Source: Bradyrhizobium sp. 1 (lineage in GTDB: Bacteria > Pseudomonadota > Alphaproteobacteria > Rhizobiales > Xanthobacteraceae). Taken from it: DNA of 35,543 bases. The DNA lies in NCBI RefSeq assembly GCF_023073315.1, contig NZ_JADPJH010000010.1, forward strand, positions 535,865 to 571,407. Direction: 5' to 3'. Below the pieces are notes generated by a model that saw only the letters and a program-made list of their open reading frames with translations, was not told the origin of the DNA and made no database searches. Position numbers and translations under genes: made by a program. The first letter of the stretch is position 1; every line of letters begins with the position of its first letter. Positions 23,849-32,874 of the stretch are shown piece after piece.

Positions 23849-24406
23849 ATGAATCAGATGTTGCAAGATCCCCAGACCGAAACTTCTGAAGTCACCCAAC
23901 CGCCGGTTCCGCAAGGCCCGGCGACCGAGCATCCGCGCTTCGCAAAGCCGCAGCGGGTCGCCTTCATACAGGCCTGCTGGCACCGTGACGTGGTCGCGGA
24001 GGCCCGCATCGCCTTCATCAAGGAAGCCGAGGCGCGCCATCTCACCCATGTCGACGTGTTCGAGGTGCCAGGCTCGTTCGAGATCCCGCTGCACGCGCAG
24101 ATCCTCGCCAAGACGCGGCGCTACACCGCGATCGTCGCGGCCGGTCTTGTCGTTGACGGCGGCATCTATCGCCACGAGTTCGTCGCCGACACCGTGATCA
24201 AGGCGCTGATGGACGTGCAACTCCGCACCGAGGTGCCGGTGTTCTCGGCCGTGCTGACGCCGCAGCAATTCCACGAGACCGAGGTGCACTACGATTTCTT
24301 CCGCAGGCATTTTGCGATCAAGGGCGTCGAGGTCGCGGCCGCCTGTGCGGAGACGTTGCTCGGCCTAGAGCGTCTGCGCGGCCAGGTCGCGGCGGGAATT
24401 GTGTAG
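23849..24406 (+). CDS. ribH: RibH, 6,7-dimethyl-8-ribityllumazine synthase (type 2-like)
   Basis: This is a 185-residue cytosolic enzyme that condenses the ribityl-pyrimidine with dihydroxybutanone phosphate, the penultimate step of riboflavin synthesis. Marker segments are FIQACWHRDVV, DVFEVPGSFEIPLHAQ, IVAAGLVVDGGIYRHEFVA and VPVFSAVLTPQQFHE. The substitutions near WHRDVV and the long polar N-terminus resemble the rhizobial RibH2 type rather than the housekeeping RibH beside ribE and nusB. The ATG at 23849 follows AAGAGGAAA; a longer frame from 23759 begins inside the riboswitch and is rejected. It stands alone, behind an FMN riboswitch. Confidence 0.93.
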   Translation: MNQMLQDPQTETSEVTQPPVPQGPATEHPRFAKPQRVAFIQACWHRDVVAEARIAFIKEAEARHLTHVDVFEVPGSFEIPLHAQILAKTRRYTAIVAAGLVVDGGIYRHEFVADTVIKALMDVQLRTEVPVFSAVLTPQQFHETEVHYDFFRRHFAIKGVEVAAACAETLLGLERLRGQVAAGIV

Positions 24407-24421
24407 CCGTCACAATGCCTC

Positions 24422-24523
24422 GCGCTCCTCATCCTGAGGAGCGCGTAGCGCGTCTCGAAGGATGAAGGCCTCAGTGGGCCTGCATGGTTCGAGACGGCGC
24501 TTGCGCGCCTCCTCACCATGAGG
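24422..24523. repeat. Palindromic repeat (CTCCTCATCCTGAGGAG type)
   Basis: GCGCTCCTC (24422-24430) pairs with GAGGAGCGC (24436-24444). A second tier pairs CGTCTCGAA near 24451 with TTCGAGACG near 24488. The right edge reads CCTCACCATGAGGG. This is a well-known kind of alphaproteobacterial intergenic repeat. It lies between ribH and coxC. Confidence 0.75.
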
Positions 24524-24634
24524 GTCTGGCACCGTGCCAAGTCACACGCCGCTGATTGTCAATCCCGCCGCCGTCCCTATAAGGTCGGCGGCGGGAGGAG
24601 GCCGTGCCGTGGAGACGGGGCGGCCGACAAGATC

Positions 24635-25837
24635 ATGTTCGAAGGACACGATCCCTATCTCGTTGCGCTCTCAGTGGCGATCGCGAGCTTGGGTGGCTAT
24701 ACCGGCTTTGCGCTTGCGGCTCGCATCCGCAACACGCCCGGCGTCAGTAACCGCGTGCTGCTCGCGGGTGCGGCCGCGTTTCTGGCCGTCGGCATCTGGA
24801 CCATGCATTTCGTCGGCATGCTGGCCGCGCCGTTGCCGCCCGACACCACCTATCTTGTCCTGCCCACCATCATCTCGTTCCTGATCTGCGCGCTGGTGGT
24901 CGGCATCTCGCTGTTCTTTGTCTCGATCGGCGAGCCCTCATTAAAGAGGGTGGCCTCGTCGGCCGTCCTGCTCGGCGTCGGCATCGTCAGCATGCATTAT
25001 GTCGGGATCCATGGCCTGGCCGGTCCCTTCGGCATCGTGCACGACCAGACGATGGTGCTGCTGTCGGTCGCGGTTGCGATTGTCACCGCTTATGGCGGCC
25101 TGCGCGCCTTCCTGGCGCAGCAGGAGGGCGTTCGGCTGATCGTCAGCTCGATTGCTTTTGGTATTGCCGTCTCCGGCATGCACTATACGGCGATGCTCGG
25201 CATGCATTTTGAGCCGCTGACGGGCGCAGCGCACCACCATGTCGGCGGCGGCCTTGCCGCATCGCAGCAAATCCTGTCGATCATCGTAGCGGTGCTGTGC
25301 TTCGTCATTGCGGCCGGCTTCCTGTTGTCGCTGGTTCCCGATCAGCGGCGTCAGATTTCGAACTCTGTGGCCGCCGAACCGGTTGCTGCGCCGGTTGCGG
25401 CGGCCACCATCGAACTGATTGCTGCGCCGGTTGCGGCTCCGCGCCCGATGGGGCCGCTCGGCGGCCTTGGCCAGCCGCCCCGCGCACCGGCGCCGCGGTT
25501 GCCGGTCGAGAGTGCCGACGGAACCCATTTCATCGAGACGGCCAATGTGCGCAGCGTCCGGGCCGATGCGCATTACACCCGCGTCCACGATGGTACCCGC
25601 GAGCGGATGTGCCTCTGGTCGATCTCGGAGGCCGAGGCGCAGCTCGATCCCTCGCTGTTCCTGCGGGTGCACCGCAGCCATATCGTCGCCATCCCCCATG
25701 TCGCGCTGGTGCGGAAAGAGGGCGATGGCGCCGTGCTCGAGCTCGACGGCCCGTCTCCGCACCGGGTGCCGGTCAGCCGGGCCAAGATCGCCGAGGTGAA
25801 GGCGCGGCTGGGGCTGGTGAATAGGCGGCAGGCCTAA
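24635..25837 (+). CDS. coxC: CoxC-like MHYT-LytTR membrane regulator
   Basis: This is a 400-residue protein. Residues 1-235 form about seven membrane helices of an MHYT domain, with Met-His pairs at 57-58 (WTMHFVGM), 120-121 (VSMHYVGIHG) and 182-183 (SGMHYTAMLG), proposed in this family to bind metal and perhaps sense CO, O2 or NO. An Ala/Pro linker (about 240-295) contains a short duplicated AAPVAA segment. Residues about 298-395 are a LytTR DNA-binding domain (THFIETANVRSVRADAHYTR, FLRVHRSHIVAI). This architecture is that of CoxC/CoxH in Oligotropha. Start ATG 24635 has a weak ribosome site. It lies 311 bp upstream of coxM, and probably controls it. Confidence 0.88.
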   Translation: MFEGHDPYLVALSVAIASLGGYTGFALAARIRNTPGVSNRVLLAGAAAFLAVGIWTMHFVGMLAAPLPPDTTYLVLPTIISFLICALVVGISLFFVSIGEPSLKRVASSAVLLGVGIVSMHYVGIHGLAGPFGIVHDQTMVLLSVAVAIVTAYGGLRAFLAQQEGVRLIVSSIAFGIAVSGMHYTAMLGMHFEPLTGAAHHHVGGGLAASQQILSIIVAVLCFVIAAGFLLSLVPDQRRQISNSVAAEPVAAPVAAATIELIAAPVAAPRPMGPLGGLGQPPRAPAPRLPVESADGTHFIETANVRSVRADAHYTRVHDGTRERMCLWSISEAEAQLDPSLFLRVHRSHIVAIPHVALVRKEGDGAVLELDGPSPHRVPVSRAKIAEVKARLGLVNRRQA

Positions 25838-25839
25838 AA

Positions 25840-25983
25840 CTCTCTCTCTCCGTTCTTACGGGGAGAGGGTTGGGGTGAGGGGCTCTTTCCGCGAGTGAGA
25901 TCGTCGATAGACCTGTACCCCCTCACCCGGATTGCATCTTGCGATGCAATCCGACCTCTCCCCGCAAGCGGGCGAGGTGAAGG
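25840..25983. repeat. Composite palindromic repeat between coxC and coxM
   Basis: This block contains GGGGTGAGGGG (from 25873) facing CCCCTCACCC (25919-25928), and a perfect 11-bp hairpin CGGATTGCATC / GATGCAATCCG (25928-25938 and 25943-25953). It ends with CTCTCCCCGCAAGCGGGCGAGG. The same end module recurs inverted at 35513. It may insulate coxC from coxM transcription. Confidence 0.75.
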
Positions 25984-26011
25984 GAAGCGCCATACGTCGC
26001 GGCACCTGACG

Positions 26012-26043
26012 CAATTCGTGCGCCCAAACCCTCAACTCGTGCG
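26012..26043 (+). promoter_or_regulatory. Tandem direct repeat, candidate CoxC (LytTR) binding site
   Basis: CAATTCGTGCG (26012-26022) and CAACTCGTGCG (26033-26043) match at 10 of 11 positions with a 21-bp period, two helical turns. A weaker TTCCGTGC follows at 26054-26061. LytTR regulators bind such tandem direct repeats with two-turn spacing. The site is 106 bp before the coxM start and downstream of a gene for a LytTR protein. Repeat is direct observation, binder is inference. Confidence 0.55.
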
Positions 26044-26148
26044 AAATCCGCTGTTCCGTGCCCCAGAGATTGCAGGCAGCCAAGCCGGGAGTGACCGTCC
26101 GCTCCAACGTCCGCGCCCTCACGCGCCAAGGACGACGAGGAGGAGACG

Positions 26149-27012
26149 ATGATCCCGGGATCATTCAGCTATCACCGGCCAGCGAGTGTCGCCGACGCCG
26201 TCAAACTCTTGGTCGACCTCGGTGAGGATGCGCGGCCACTGGCCGGCGGGCACAGTCTGGTGCCGATGATGAAGCTTCGGCTCGCGACCCCCACCCATCT
26301 GGTCGATTTGCACGGCATCGCCGGACTCAAAGGCATAAGCCGCGACGGCCAAAATCTCGTCATCGGCGCGATGACCACCCAGCATGAGCTGCTGGCCTCC
26401 GACGACGTCGCCAAGGCCGTGCCGATCCTGCACGAAGCGGCCTTGCTGATCGCCGATCCGCAGGTGCGCTACCGCGGTACGATCGGCGGCAATGTCGCCA
26501 ATGGCGATCCCGGCAACGACATGCCGGCGTTGATGATGACGCTGGGGGCGAGCTATCGCCTCGAAGGCGCAGGCGGCGCCCGCGATGTCGCGGCGGCCGA
26601 TTTCTATCAGGGCGCCTATTTCACCGCGCTCGAGCCCGGCGAGATCCTGACTTCCATCTCGGTGCCGGTACCCGCAGCCGGACACGGTTACGCCTACGAG
26701 AAGCTCAAGCGCAAGGTCGGCGACTACGCCACGGCGGCGGCGGCCGTTGTCCTCACCATGTCCGGCGGGAAGGTCGCGACCTGCTCGATCGGTCTCACCA
26801 ACGTCCATGAGACGCCGTTGTTCGCCGTCGACGCCGCCAAGGCTGTGATCGGCACCAGCCTCGATACAGCCGCGCTGAAGAAGGCGGCTGCGGCAGCCTC
26901 AGCGATCATGGCGCCGGCCGCGGACGCGCGAGGGCCGGTCGAATACCGAAAACATGTCGGTGGCATCATGGTGACGCGGGCGCTGCAGCGCGCCGCTTCC
27001 GTCGCCAAGTAA
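26149..27012 (+). CDS. coxM: CoxM, CO dehydrogenase medium (FAD) subunit
   Basis: This is a 287-residue flavoprotein subunit that passes electrons from the iron-sulfur clusters to the quinone pool. The FAD-binding motifs AGGHS (32-36) and TIGGN (111-115) are intact and at the positions known for the Oligotropha subunit. Family segments [11 protein letters not shown] at the N-terminus and [20 protein letters not shown] also fit. The start follows GGAGGAGACG. The start codon is the left end of a perfect 16-bp palindrome (26149-26164). First gene of the structural operon coxMSL, with coxS 13 nt downstream. Confidence 0.96.
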   Translation: MIPGSFSYHRPASVADAVKLLVDLGEDARPLAGGHSLVPMMKLRLATPTHLVDLHGIAGLKGISRDGQNLVIGAMTTQHELLASDDVAKAVPILHEAALLIADPQVRYRGTIGGNVANGDPGNDMPALMMTLGASYRLEGAGGARDVAAADFYQGAYFTALEPGEILTSISVPVPAAGHGYAYEKLKRKVGDYATAAAAVVLTMSGGKVATCSIGLTNVHETPLFAVDAAKAVIGTSLDTAALKKAAAAASAIMAPAADARGPVEYRKHVGGIMVTRALQRAASVAK

Positions 27013-27025
27013 GGGGAGGGGACCG

Positions 27026-27526
27026 ATGGCAAAGACACACGTAACCATGAAGGTGAACGGCGCCGAGGTCGAAGGCCTCGTAGAGCCACGCACGCTGTTG
27101 GTGCACTTTATCCGCGAAAATCTGCAGATGACCGGCACCCATATCGGCTGCGAGACCACGCATTGCGGCGCCTGCACGGTCGATATCGACGGCATGTCGG
27201 TGAAGTCGTGCACGATGTTCGCGGTGCAGGCTGAGGGCAGCGACATCATCACTGTCGAAGGCATGGCCAACGCCGACGGCACGCTGTCGGCCCTGCAGGA
27301 GGGCTTCCGCATGATGCACGGCCTGCAATGCGGCTTCTGCACGCCCGGCATGATCGTCCGCGCGCATCGGCTGTTGAAAGAGAACTCCTCGCCAAGCGAG
27401 CCGGAAATCCGGATGGGCATCTCCGGCAACATCTGCCGCTGCACCGGCTACCAGAACATCGTCAAAGCCATTCAATACGCCGCCGCCAAGATCAACGGTG
27501 TGGAATTCCAGGAGGCCGCAGAATGA
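27026..27526 (+). CDS. coxS: CoxS, CO dehydrogenase small (iron-sulfur) subunit
   Basis: This is a 166-residue protein with two [2Fe-2S] clusters. The N-terminal plant-ferredoxin-like domain has Cys42, Cys47, Cys50 and Cys62 ([15 protein letters not shown]). The helical C-terminal domain has Cys102, Cys105, Cys137 and Cys139 ([20 protein letters not shown]). All eight ligands are present at the spacing of the characterised enzyme. Its stop overlaps the coxL ATG by 4 nt bases (ATGA), so CoxS and CoxL synthesis is coupled. It relays electrons from the Mo-Cu site to CoxM. Confidence 0.97.
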   Translation: MAKTHVTMKVNGAEVEGLVEPRTLLVHFIRENLQMTGTHIGCETTHCGACTVDIDGMSVKSCTMFAVQAEGSDIITVEGMANADGTLSALQEGFRMMHGLQCGFCTPGMIVRAHRLLKENSSPSEPEIRMGISGNICRCTGYQNIVKAIQYAAAKINGVEFQEAAE

Positions 27527-29943
27527 ATGACCTCACTCCCACGCGGGAACAACGCACCGCCGCGCTCGAAGGCATGGGCTGCAAGCGCAAGCGCGTCGAG
27601 GATATCCGCTTCACCCAAGGCAGGGGCAATTACGTCGACGACGTCAAGCTGCCGGGCATGCTGCATGGCGACTTCGTGCGCTCGCCGCATCCGCATGCGC
27701 GGGTCAAGAAGATCGACGACAGCGAGGCGCTGAAGGTCCCGGGCGTGCTCGCGGTGATCACCGCCGAGACGCTGAAGACGGTCAACCTCGCCTGGATGCC
27801 GACCTTGGCCGGCGACGTCCAGATGGTGCTCGCCGACGGCAAGGTGCTGTTCCAGAATCAGGAAGTGGCCTTCGTGGTCGCGACCGACCGCTATGCGGCC
27901 GATGACGGCATCAACGCGGTCATCGTCGAATACGAACCTCTGCCGCCGCTGGTCGATCCCTTCAAGGCGATGGATGCGGATGCCCCGGTGTTGCGCGAGG
28001 ACCTCGTCGGCAAGACATCCGGCGCGCATGGTCCGCGCAAGCACAACAACCACATTTTTGAGTGGACAGTCGGCGACAAGGACCTCACAGACGCGGCCTT
28101 CGGCAAGGCTGACGTCAAGATCAAGGAGATGATCTCCTATCACCGCACCCATCCGTCGCCGCTGGAAACCTGCCAGTGCGTCTGCTCGTTCGACAAGATC
28201 AAGGGTGAGCTGACGATCTACGGCACCTTCCAGGCCCCGCATGTGATCCGCACCGTGGTGGCGCTGATCGCAAAGATTCCGGAGCACAAGATCCACGTCA
28301 TCGCGCCTGATATCGGCGGTGGCTTCGGCAACAAGGTCGGCGCCTACCCCGGCTACATCTGCGCGGCGGTGGCTTCCATCGTCACCGGCAAGCCGGTGAA
28401 ATGGGTCGAGGACCGCATCGAGAACCTGACTGCGACTTCGTTCGCGCGCGACTACCACATGACGACGGAAGTCGCCGCGACCAAGGACGGAAAGGTCACG
28501 GGGCTTCGTGTCCACGTGCTCGCCGATCACGGCGCGTTCGACGCCTGCGCCGATCCGTCGAAATGGCCGGCCGGATTCTTCAATATCGTCACCGGCTCCT
28601 ATGACTTCCCGACCGCGCATCTGGCTGTCGACGGCGTCTACACCAACAAGGCGCCGGGCGGCGTCGCCTACCGCTGCTCGTTCCGCGTCACGGAGGCCGC
28701 CTACTGCATCGAGCGTGCCATGGATATTCTGGCGCAGAAGCTCAAGATGGATCCGGCGGAGCTGCGGCTGAAGAATTTCATCAAGCCGGAGCAATTCCCG
28801 TATCATTCGGCGCTCGGCTGGGAATACGATTCCGGCGACTACCACACCGCCATGCGCAAGATGATGGAGACGACGGGCTACGCCGCGCTCCGGAAGGAGC
28901 AGGCCGACAAGCGCGCCGCGTTCGCCCGTGGCGAGACCCGCGATATCATGGGGCTCGGCATCTCCTTCTTCACCGAGATCGTCGGCGCCGGCCCGTCGAA
29001 GAATTGCGACATCCTCGGCATCGCGATGTTCGACTCTTGCGAGATCCGCATGCATCCGACCGGTGCCGGTATCGCGCGCGTCGGCAGCAAGAGCCAGGGC
29101 CAGGGCCACGAGACCACCTGGGCCCAGATCATCGCCACCGAGATCGGCATTCCCGCCGACAACATCATGGTTGAAGAGGGCAATACCGATACCGCGCCGT
29201 ATGGGCTCGGCACCTACGGCTCGCGCTCGACGCCGGTTGCTGGCGCCGCGATCGCGATGGCTGCGCGAAAGATCAAGGCCAAGGCGCAGATGATCGCGGC
29301 CTACAAGCTCGAGGTCCACGAGGACGATCTCGAATTCGACATCGACGGTTTCCGCGTCCGGGGCCTGCCGGAAAAGTTCATGTCGATGAAGGATATCTGC
29401 TGGGCAGCGTACAACTCCGTGCCGCCGGGTATGGAGCCCGGGCTGGAGGCGGTCAGCTACTACGATCCGCCCAACATGACCTATCCGTTCGGCGCTTATC
29501 TTTGCGTGATGGACATCGATGTCGATACCGGCGTTTACAAGGTCCGGCGCTTCTACGCGCTGGATGATTGCGGCACCCGTATCAACCCGATGATCATCGA
29601 GGGCCAGGTGCATGGCGGCCTCACCGAAGCCTTCGCCATCGCGATGGGACAGGAGATCCGCTACGACGAGGTCGGCAACGTCGTCACCGGCTCGTTCATG
29701 GATTTCTTCATGCCGACCGCGGTCGAGACGCCGCATTGGGAGACCGACTTCACCGTCACCCCGTCGCCGCATCACCCGATCGGCGCCAAGGGGGTCGGCG
29801 AAAGCCCGAATGTCGGCGGCGTTCCGGCCTTCTCCAACGCCGTCAATGATGCGTTCTCGTTCTTGGGGTCTACGCACATCCAGATGCCGCACGACTTCTG
29901 GCGCAACTGGAAGGCGGCGAAGGATCTGGGGGCGGTGGCGTAA
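27523..29943 (+). CDS. coxL: CoxL, form I CO dehydrogenase large (Mo/Cu) subunit
   Basis: This is the 806-residue catalytic subunit, oxidising CO to CO2 at a Mo-S-Cu centre with molybdopterin cytosine dinucleotide. The form I active-site loop AYRCSFR is at 382-388, with the Cu-binding Cys385. Gln237 (YGTFQAPHV) and Glu760 ([13 protein letters not shown]) match Gln240, Cys388 and Glu763 of the Oligotropha enzyme at a constant offset of three. Pterin-binding [13 protein letters not shown] and GRSQ-like [13 protein letters not shown] segments are present. The ATG at 27523 overlaps the coxS stop and follows GGAGG at 8 nt. This is not the form II (AYRGAGR) paralogue. Confidence 0.98.
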   Translation: MNDLTPTREQRTAALEGMGCKRKRVEDIRFTQGRGNYVDDVKLPGMLHGDFVRSPHPHARVKKIDDSEALKVPGVLAVITAETLKTVNLAWMPTLAGDVQMVLADGKVLFQNQEVAFVVATDRYAADDGINAVIVEYEPLPPLVDPFKAMDADAPVLREDLVGKTSGAHGPRKHNNHIFEWTVGDKDLTDAAFGKADVKIKEMISYHRTHPSPLETCQCVCSFDKIKGELTIYGTFQAPHVIRTVVALIAKIPEHKIHVIAPDIGGGFGNKVGAYPGYICAAVASIVTGKPVKWVEDRIENLTATSFARDYHMTTEVAATKDGKVTGLRVHVLADHGAFDACADPSKWPAGFFNIVTGSYDFPTAHLAVDGVYTNKAPGGVAYRCSFRVTEAAYCIERAMDILAQKLKMDPAELRLKNFIKPEQFPYHSALGWEYDSGDYHTAMRKMMETTGYAALRKEQADKRAAFARGETRDIMGLGISFFTEIVGAGPSKNCDILGIAMFDSCEIRMHPTGAGIARVGSKSQGQGHETTWAQIIATEIGIPADNIMVEEGNTDTAPYGLGTYGSRSTPVAGAAIAMAARKIKAKAQMIAAYKLEVHEDDLEFDIDGFRVRGLPEKFMSMKDICWAAYNSVPPGMEPGLEAVSYYDPPNMTYPFGAYLCVMDIDVDTGVYKVRRFYALDDCGTRINPMIIEGQVHGGLTEAFAIAMGQEIRYDEVGNVVTGSFMDFFMPTAVETPHWETDFTVTPSPHHPIGAKGVGESPNVGGVPAFSNAVNDAFSFLGSTHIQMPHDFWRNWKAAKDLGAVA

Positions 29944-29945
29944 CG

Positions 29946-30812
29946 ATGAGAGGCCGTGACGAGATCGCGCAAGCTTTGTCCGCATCGGGTTACATCGCCG
30001 ATGCGGAGCTTGCGACCGCGATCTCGCTGATGCAATTGCTGCGGCGTCCGCTGCTGCTCGAAGGCGAAGCGGGCGTGGGCAAGACGGAAGTCGCCAAAGC
30101 ACTTGCAAAAGTGCACGCGACCGAGCTGATCCGCCTGCAATGCTATGAGGGCCTCGACCAGTCCTCGGCGCTCTACGAGTGGAACTACCAGCGCCAGTTG
30201 CTGGCGATCCAGGCGCATCGCGGGGCCGACAGCATCGAGGACCAGGTCTTCTCGGAAAAATACCTGCTGGAGCGTCCGTTGCTCGCCGCGATCCGCCGGC
30301 CGCAGGCGCCGGTGCTGCTGATCGACGAGATCGATCGCGCGGACGACGAGTTCGAGGCCTTCCTGCTGGAGCTGCTGTCCGACTTCCAGGTCTCCATTCC
30401 CGAACTGGGCACCATTCCCGCCGTCACCATCCCGCACGTGGTGCTGACCTCGAACGGCACGCGCGAGCTCTCCGACGCGCTGCGCCGCCGCTGCCTCTAT
30501 CATTATGTCGACTACCCCGATGTCGACCGCGAGACCCGCATCATCCTTGCGCGCGTTGTGGGTGCCAGCTCCTCGCTGTCGCTCCAGGTCGCCCGTATGG
30601 TCGAGGGCGTTCGCAAGGAGGAATTGCGAAAGGTGCCGGGCGTCGCAGAGACGTTGGACTGGGCGGCGGCGCTGATCGGTCTCGACATCAGCGATCTCCA
30701 CGATGCGCCCGAGACGGTGCATGAGACGCTGATCTGCCTGTTGAAGACCCACGAGGACCGCGCCCGCGTCACGCCGAAGGTAACGCAGCGCCTGCTGGGG
30801 AAGGTCGCATGA
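29946..30812 (+). CDS. coxD: CoxD, MoxR-type AAA+ ATPase for CODH maturation
   Basis: This is a 288-residue AAA+ ATPase. Walker A GEAGVGKT is at 40-47, Walker B LLIDEID at 124-130, sensor 1 near LTSNGTREL and the arginine finger region DALRRRCLYHYVDYP. In Oligotropha, CoxD is needed to insert sulfur and copper into the Mo centre. It starts 2 nt after the coxL stop and overlaps coxE by 4 nt, so subunit and maturase synthesis are linked. CoxD/CoxE pairs mirror MoxR/VWA chaperone pairs. The protein is complete. Confidence 0.95.
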   Translation: MRGRDEIAQALSASGYIADAELATAISLMQLLRRPLLLEGEAGVGKTEVAKALAKVHATELIRLQCYEGLDQSSALYEWNYQRQLLAIQAHRGADSIEDQVFSEKYLLERPLLAAIRRPQAPVLLIDEIDRADDEFEAFLLELLSDFQVSIPELGTIPAVTIPHVVLTSNGTRELSDALRRRCLYHYVDYPDVDRETRIILARVVGASSSLSLQVARMVEGVRKEELRKVPGVAETLDWAAALIGLDISDLHDAPETVHETLICLLKTHEDRARVTPKVTQRLLGKVA

Positions 30813-32017
30813 GTTGCTGCGGCTCCAGCCCCGGATACGACGATCTCGACGCGGTCTCGCGCCTCGTGTCCGCGAAGCTTGCGGCGTTCCTGCGGACCTT
30901 GCGAGATGCCGGTTTCCGCATCGGACTCGCCGAGGGGCAGGACGCGGCGACGCTGATGTCGGAGGGTTACGCGGCGCGACCGGGGCTATTGCGCGCGGCG
31001 TTCAAGCACCTGTTCTCGGCGCGCAAGTCCGACTGGGACAAGTTCGATGGCCTGTTCGATGCGTTCTGGCTGGGCAAGCGCGTGCGCTCGCGCTCCCGAA
31101 CGATGGGATCGGCGCCGGGCGCCAGCAATCCGTCGCTGAAGAGCTTGCAGGAGACCAAAGCCGAGCAGGGCGGCAGCCAATCCATCACGGACCAGCTTCC
31201 GTCTTCCGACGATGCTCCAGAAGGCCGCTCCGGCGAGGGCCGCATGGAAGGCGCCGCACGCGCGGACAATTTTGCGGAGGTCGATTTCCGAAAGCTCAGT
31301 GATCCCGATCAGGTCGCGCGGGCCCACGAGGCCGCAGCGCAGCTGGCGCGAGTGATGCGTACGCGGCTGACGCGGCGCGATCTCGCGCGCCGCCGCGGCT
31401 ACCGGCTCGATCTTCGCCGTACCATCCATCGTAACATCAGCCATGGCGGCGTGCCGATCAGCCTCGTCAAGCGTCAGCGCAAGGATAAGCCGCTGCGGCT
31501 GATCGTGCTGCTCGATGCCTCGGGCTCGATGAGCATGTACACTGCGGTGTTCCTGCGCTTCATCCACGGCGTGCTCGATCAGTTCCGCGAGGCCGAGGCG
31601 TTCCTGTTCCACACCCGGCTCGCCTACGTCTCCGATGCGATGAAAGAGAAGGATGCGGGCCGCGCGCTCGACCGGCTCTCGATCATGGCGCAGGGCGCGG
31701 GCGGCGGCACGAAAATCGGCGAGAGCCTGCAGACCTTCAACCGCTGGCATGCCGCACGCGTGATCCATTCGCGCAGCTGCGTGATGATCGTGTCGGATGG
31801 TTACGAGACCGGCGATGCAGCATTGCTGGGCCGCGAGATGGCGGCGCTGCGCCGGCGCTGCCGCCGCATCGTCTGGCTCAATCCGATGATGGCCTGGGAG
31901 GGCTATGCGCCGGAGGCGCGGGGCATCAAGGCGGCGTTGCCGCATGTCGATCTCTATGCGCCCGCCAATTCGCTGCAAAGCCTGCGTGCGCTCGAACCCT
32001 ATCTGGCGAAGCTCTGA
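30809..32017 (+). CDS. coxE: CoxE, VWA-domain CODH maturation protein
   Basis: This is a 402-residue partner of CoxD. The N-terminus has MSCCGSSPGY and a helical region (residues 15-90), followed by a low-complexity Ser/Gly/Asp linker (about 95-155). The C-terminal von Willebrand factor A domain has the MIDAS motif DASGSMS starting at Asp236. A later GGGTKIGESLQTF and VMIVSDGYETGD supply the remaining metal-site residues. In Oligotropha CoxE acts with CoxD in building the Cu-S-Mo site. The ATG overlaps the coxD stop (ATGA); coxF follows after 11 nt. Confidence 0.94.
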   Translation: MSCCGSSPGYDDLDAVSRLVSAKLAAFLRTLRDAGFRIGLAEGQDAATLMSEGYAARPGLLRAAFKHLFSARKSDWDKFDGLFDAFWLGKRVRSRSRTMGSAPGASNPSLKSLQETKAEQGGSQSITDQLPSSDDAPEGRSGEGRMEGAARADNFAEVDFRKLSDPDQVARAHEAAAQLARVMRTRLTRRDLARRRGYRLDLRRTIHRNISHGGVPISLVKRQRKDKPLRLIVLLDASGSMSMYTAVFLRFIHGVLDQFREAEAFLFHTRLAYVSDAMKEKDAGRALDRLSIMAQGAGGGTKIGESLQTFNRWHAARVIHSRSCVMIVSDGYETGDAALLGREMAALRRRCRRIVWLNPMMAWEGYAPEARGIKAALPHVDLYAPANSLQSLRALEPYLAKL

Positions 32018-32028
32018 GGGATAGTCCG

Positions 32029-32868
32029 ATGACCGCCCATGTCGAAGTGCTGGATCTCGTCGCGCAGATGAAGGCTGCCGAGCGCGCCTTCGCGTTGGCA
32101 ACCGTGGTGCGTACGGTGTCGGTGACCGCGGCGAAGGCCGGCGCCAAGGCGATCATCGCCGCCGATGGCACCATCGTCGCGGGCTGGATCGGCGGCGGTT
32201 GCGCCAAAGGCGCGGTGCTGAAAGCGGCGCGCGAGGCGCTCGCGGACGGAGAGCCGCGCATGGTCTCGGTGCAGCCGGAAAACCTGCTGGCCGAGCTCGG
32301 CGTCAGCGCGGGCGAGAGCCGCGGCGGCGTCCGTTTCGCCAGCAACATGTGCCCGAGCAAGGGCACGATGGACATTTTCGTTGAGCCGGTGCTGCCGCAT
32401 CCCTCGGTCGTCATCCTGGGTGCGAGCCCGGTGGCGTTGTCGCTCGCTGCACAGGCGCGGACCCTCGGCTATCACGTCACGCTCGCCGCGCCTTCCGCCG
32501 ATCTCACGGTACGGCCGGATGCCGACGAGATCATCGATGGCTACAGCTTCGGCGAGCTCAACGAGGCAAAGCGCTTCGTCGTGGTGTCGACGCAGGGCAA
32601 GGGTGACGAGGCCGCGCTGCGTGCGGCGGTCGCGACCAAAGCCGACTACCACGCCTTCGTCGGCAGCCGCCGCAAGATGGCCTCGCTGCGTGCAAAACTG
32701 GTCGCGGAAGGCGTGAGTAGCGCCGCAATCGATGATTTCAAGGCGCCGGCCGGGCTTGATCTCGGCGCCATCACGCCGGAGGAGATCGCGATGTCGATCC
32801 TCGCCGAGATCACAAGGGAGCGGCGGCGCGGCCAGCGCGCCGCCAGTCAAACAGCAAGCAGAGAGTGA
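32029..32868 (+). CDS. coxF: CoxF, XdhC-family molybdenum-cofactor chaperone
   Basis: This is a 279-residue protein of the XdhC/CoxI/CoxF family, which bind molybdenum cofactor and help insert it into xanthine-dehydrogenase-type enzymes. The N-terminal XdhC domain is marked by IAADGTIVAGWIGGGCAKG and LAELGVSAGESRGG. The C-terminal Rossmann domain has VVILGASPVALSLAAQAR and DEAALRAAVATKADYHAFVG, ending EEIAMSILAEI and a basic tail. For form I CODH the likely role is handling of the MCD cofactor or its sulfuration. It precedes coxG by 6 nt. Confidence 0.92.
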   Translation: MTAHVEVLDLVAQMKAAERAFALATVVRTVSVTAAKAGAKAIIAADGTIVAGWIGGGCAKGAVLKAAREALADGEPRMVSVQPENLLAELGVSAGESRGGVRFASNMCPSKGTMDIFVEPVLPHPSVVILGASPVALSLAAQARTLGYHVTLAAPSADLTVRPDADEIIDGYSFGELNEAKRFVVVSTQGKGDEAALRAAVATKADYHAFVGSRRKMASLRAKLVAEGVSSAAIDDFKAPAGLDLGAITPEEIAMSILAEITRERRRGQRAASQTASRE

Positions 32869-32874
32869 TTGATC

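Noticed and set aside
27523..29943. Form II CoxL-like hydroxylase
   Set aside because: The loop is AYRCSFR, not AYRGAGR, and the gene order M-S-L-D-E-F-G is that of form I.
27472..30108. An 878-codon minus-strand open frame
   Set aside because: Antisense to coxL, with an Arg/Asp/His-rich composition and no domain. coxL is certain.
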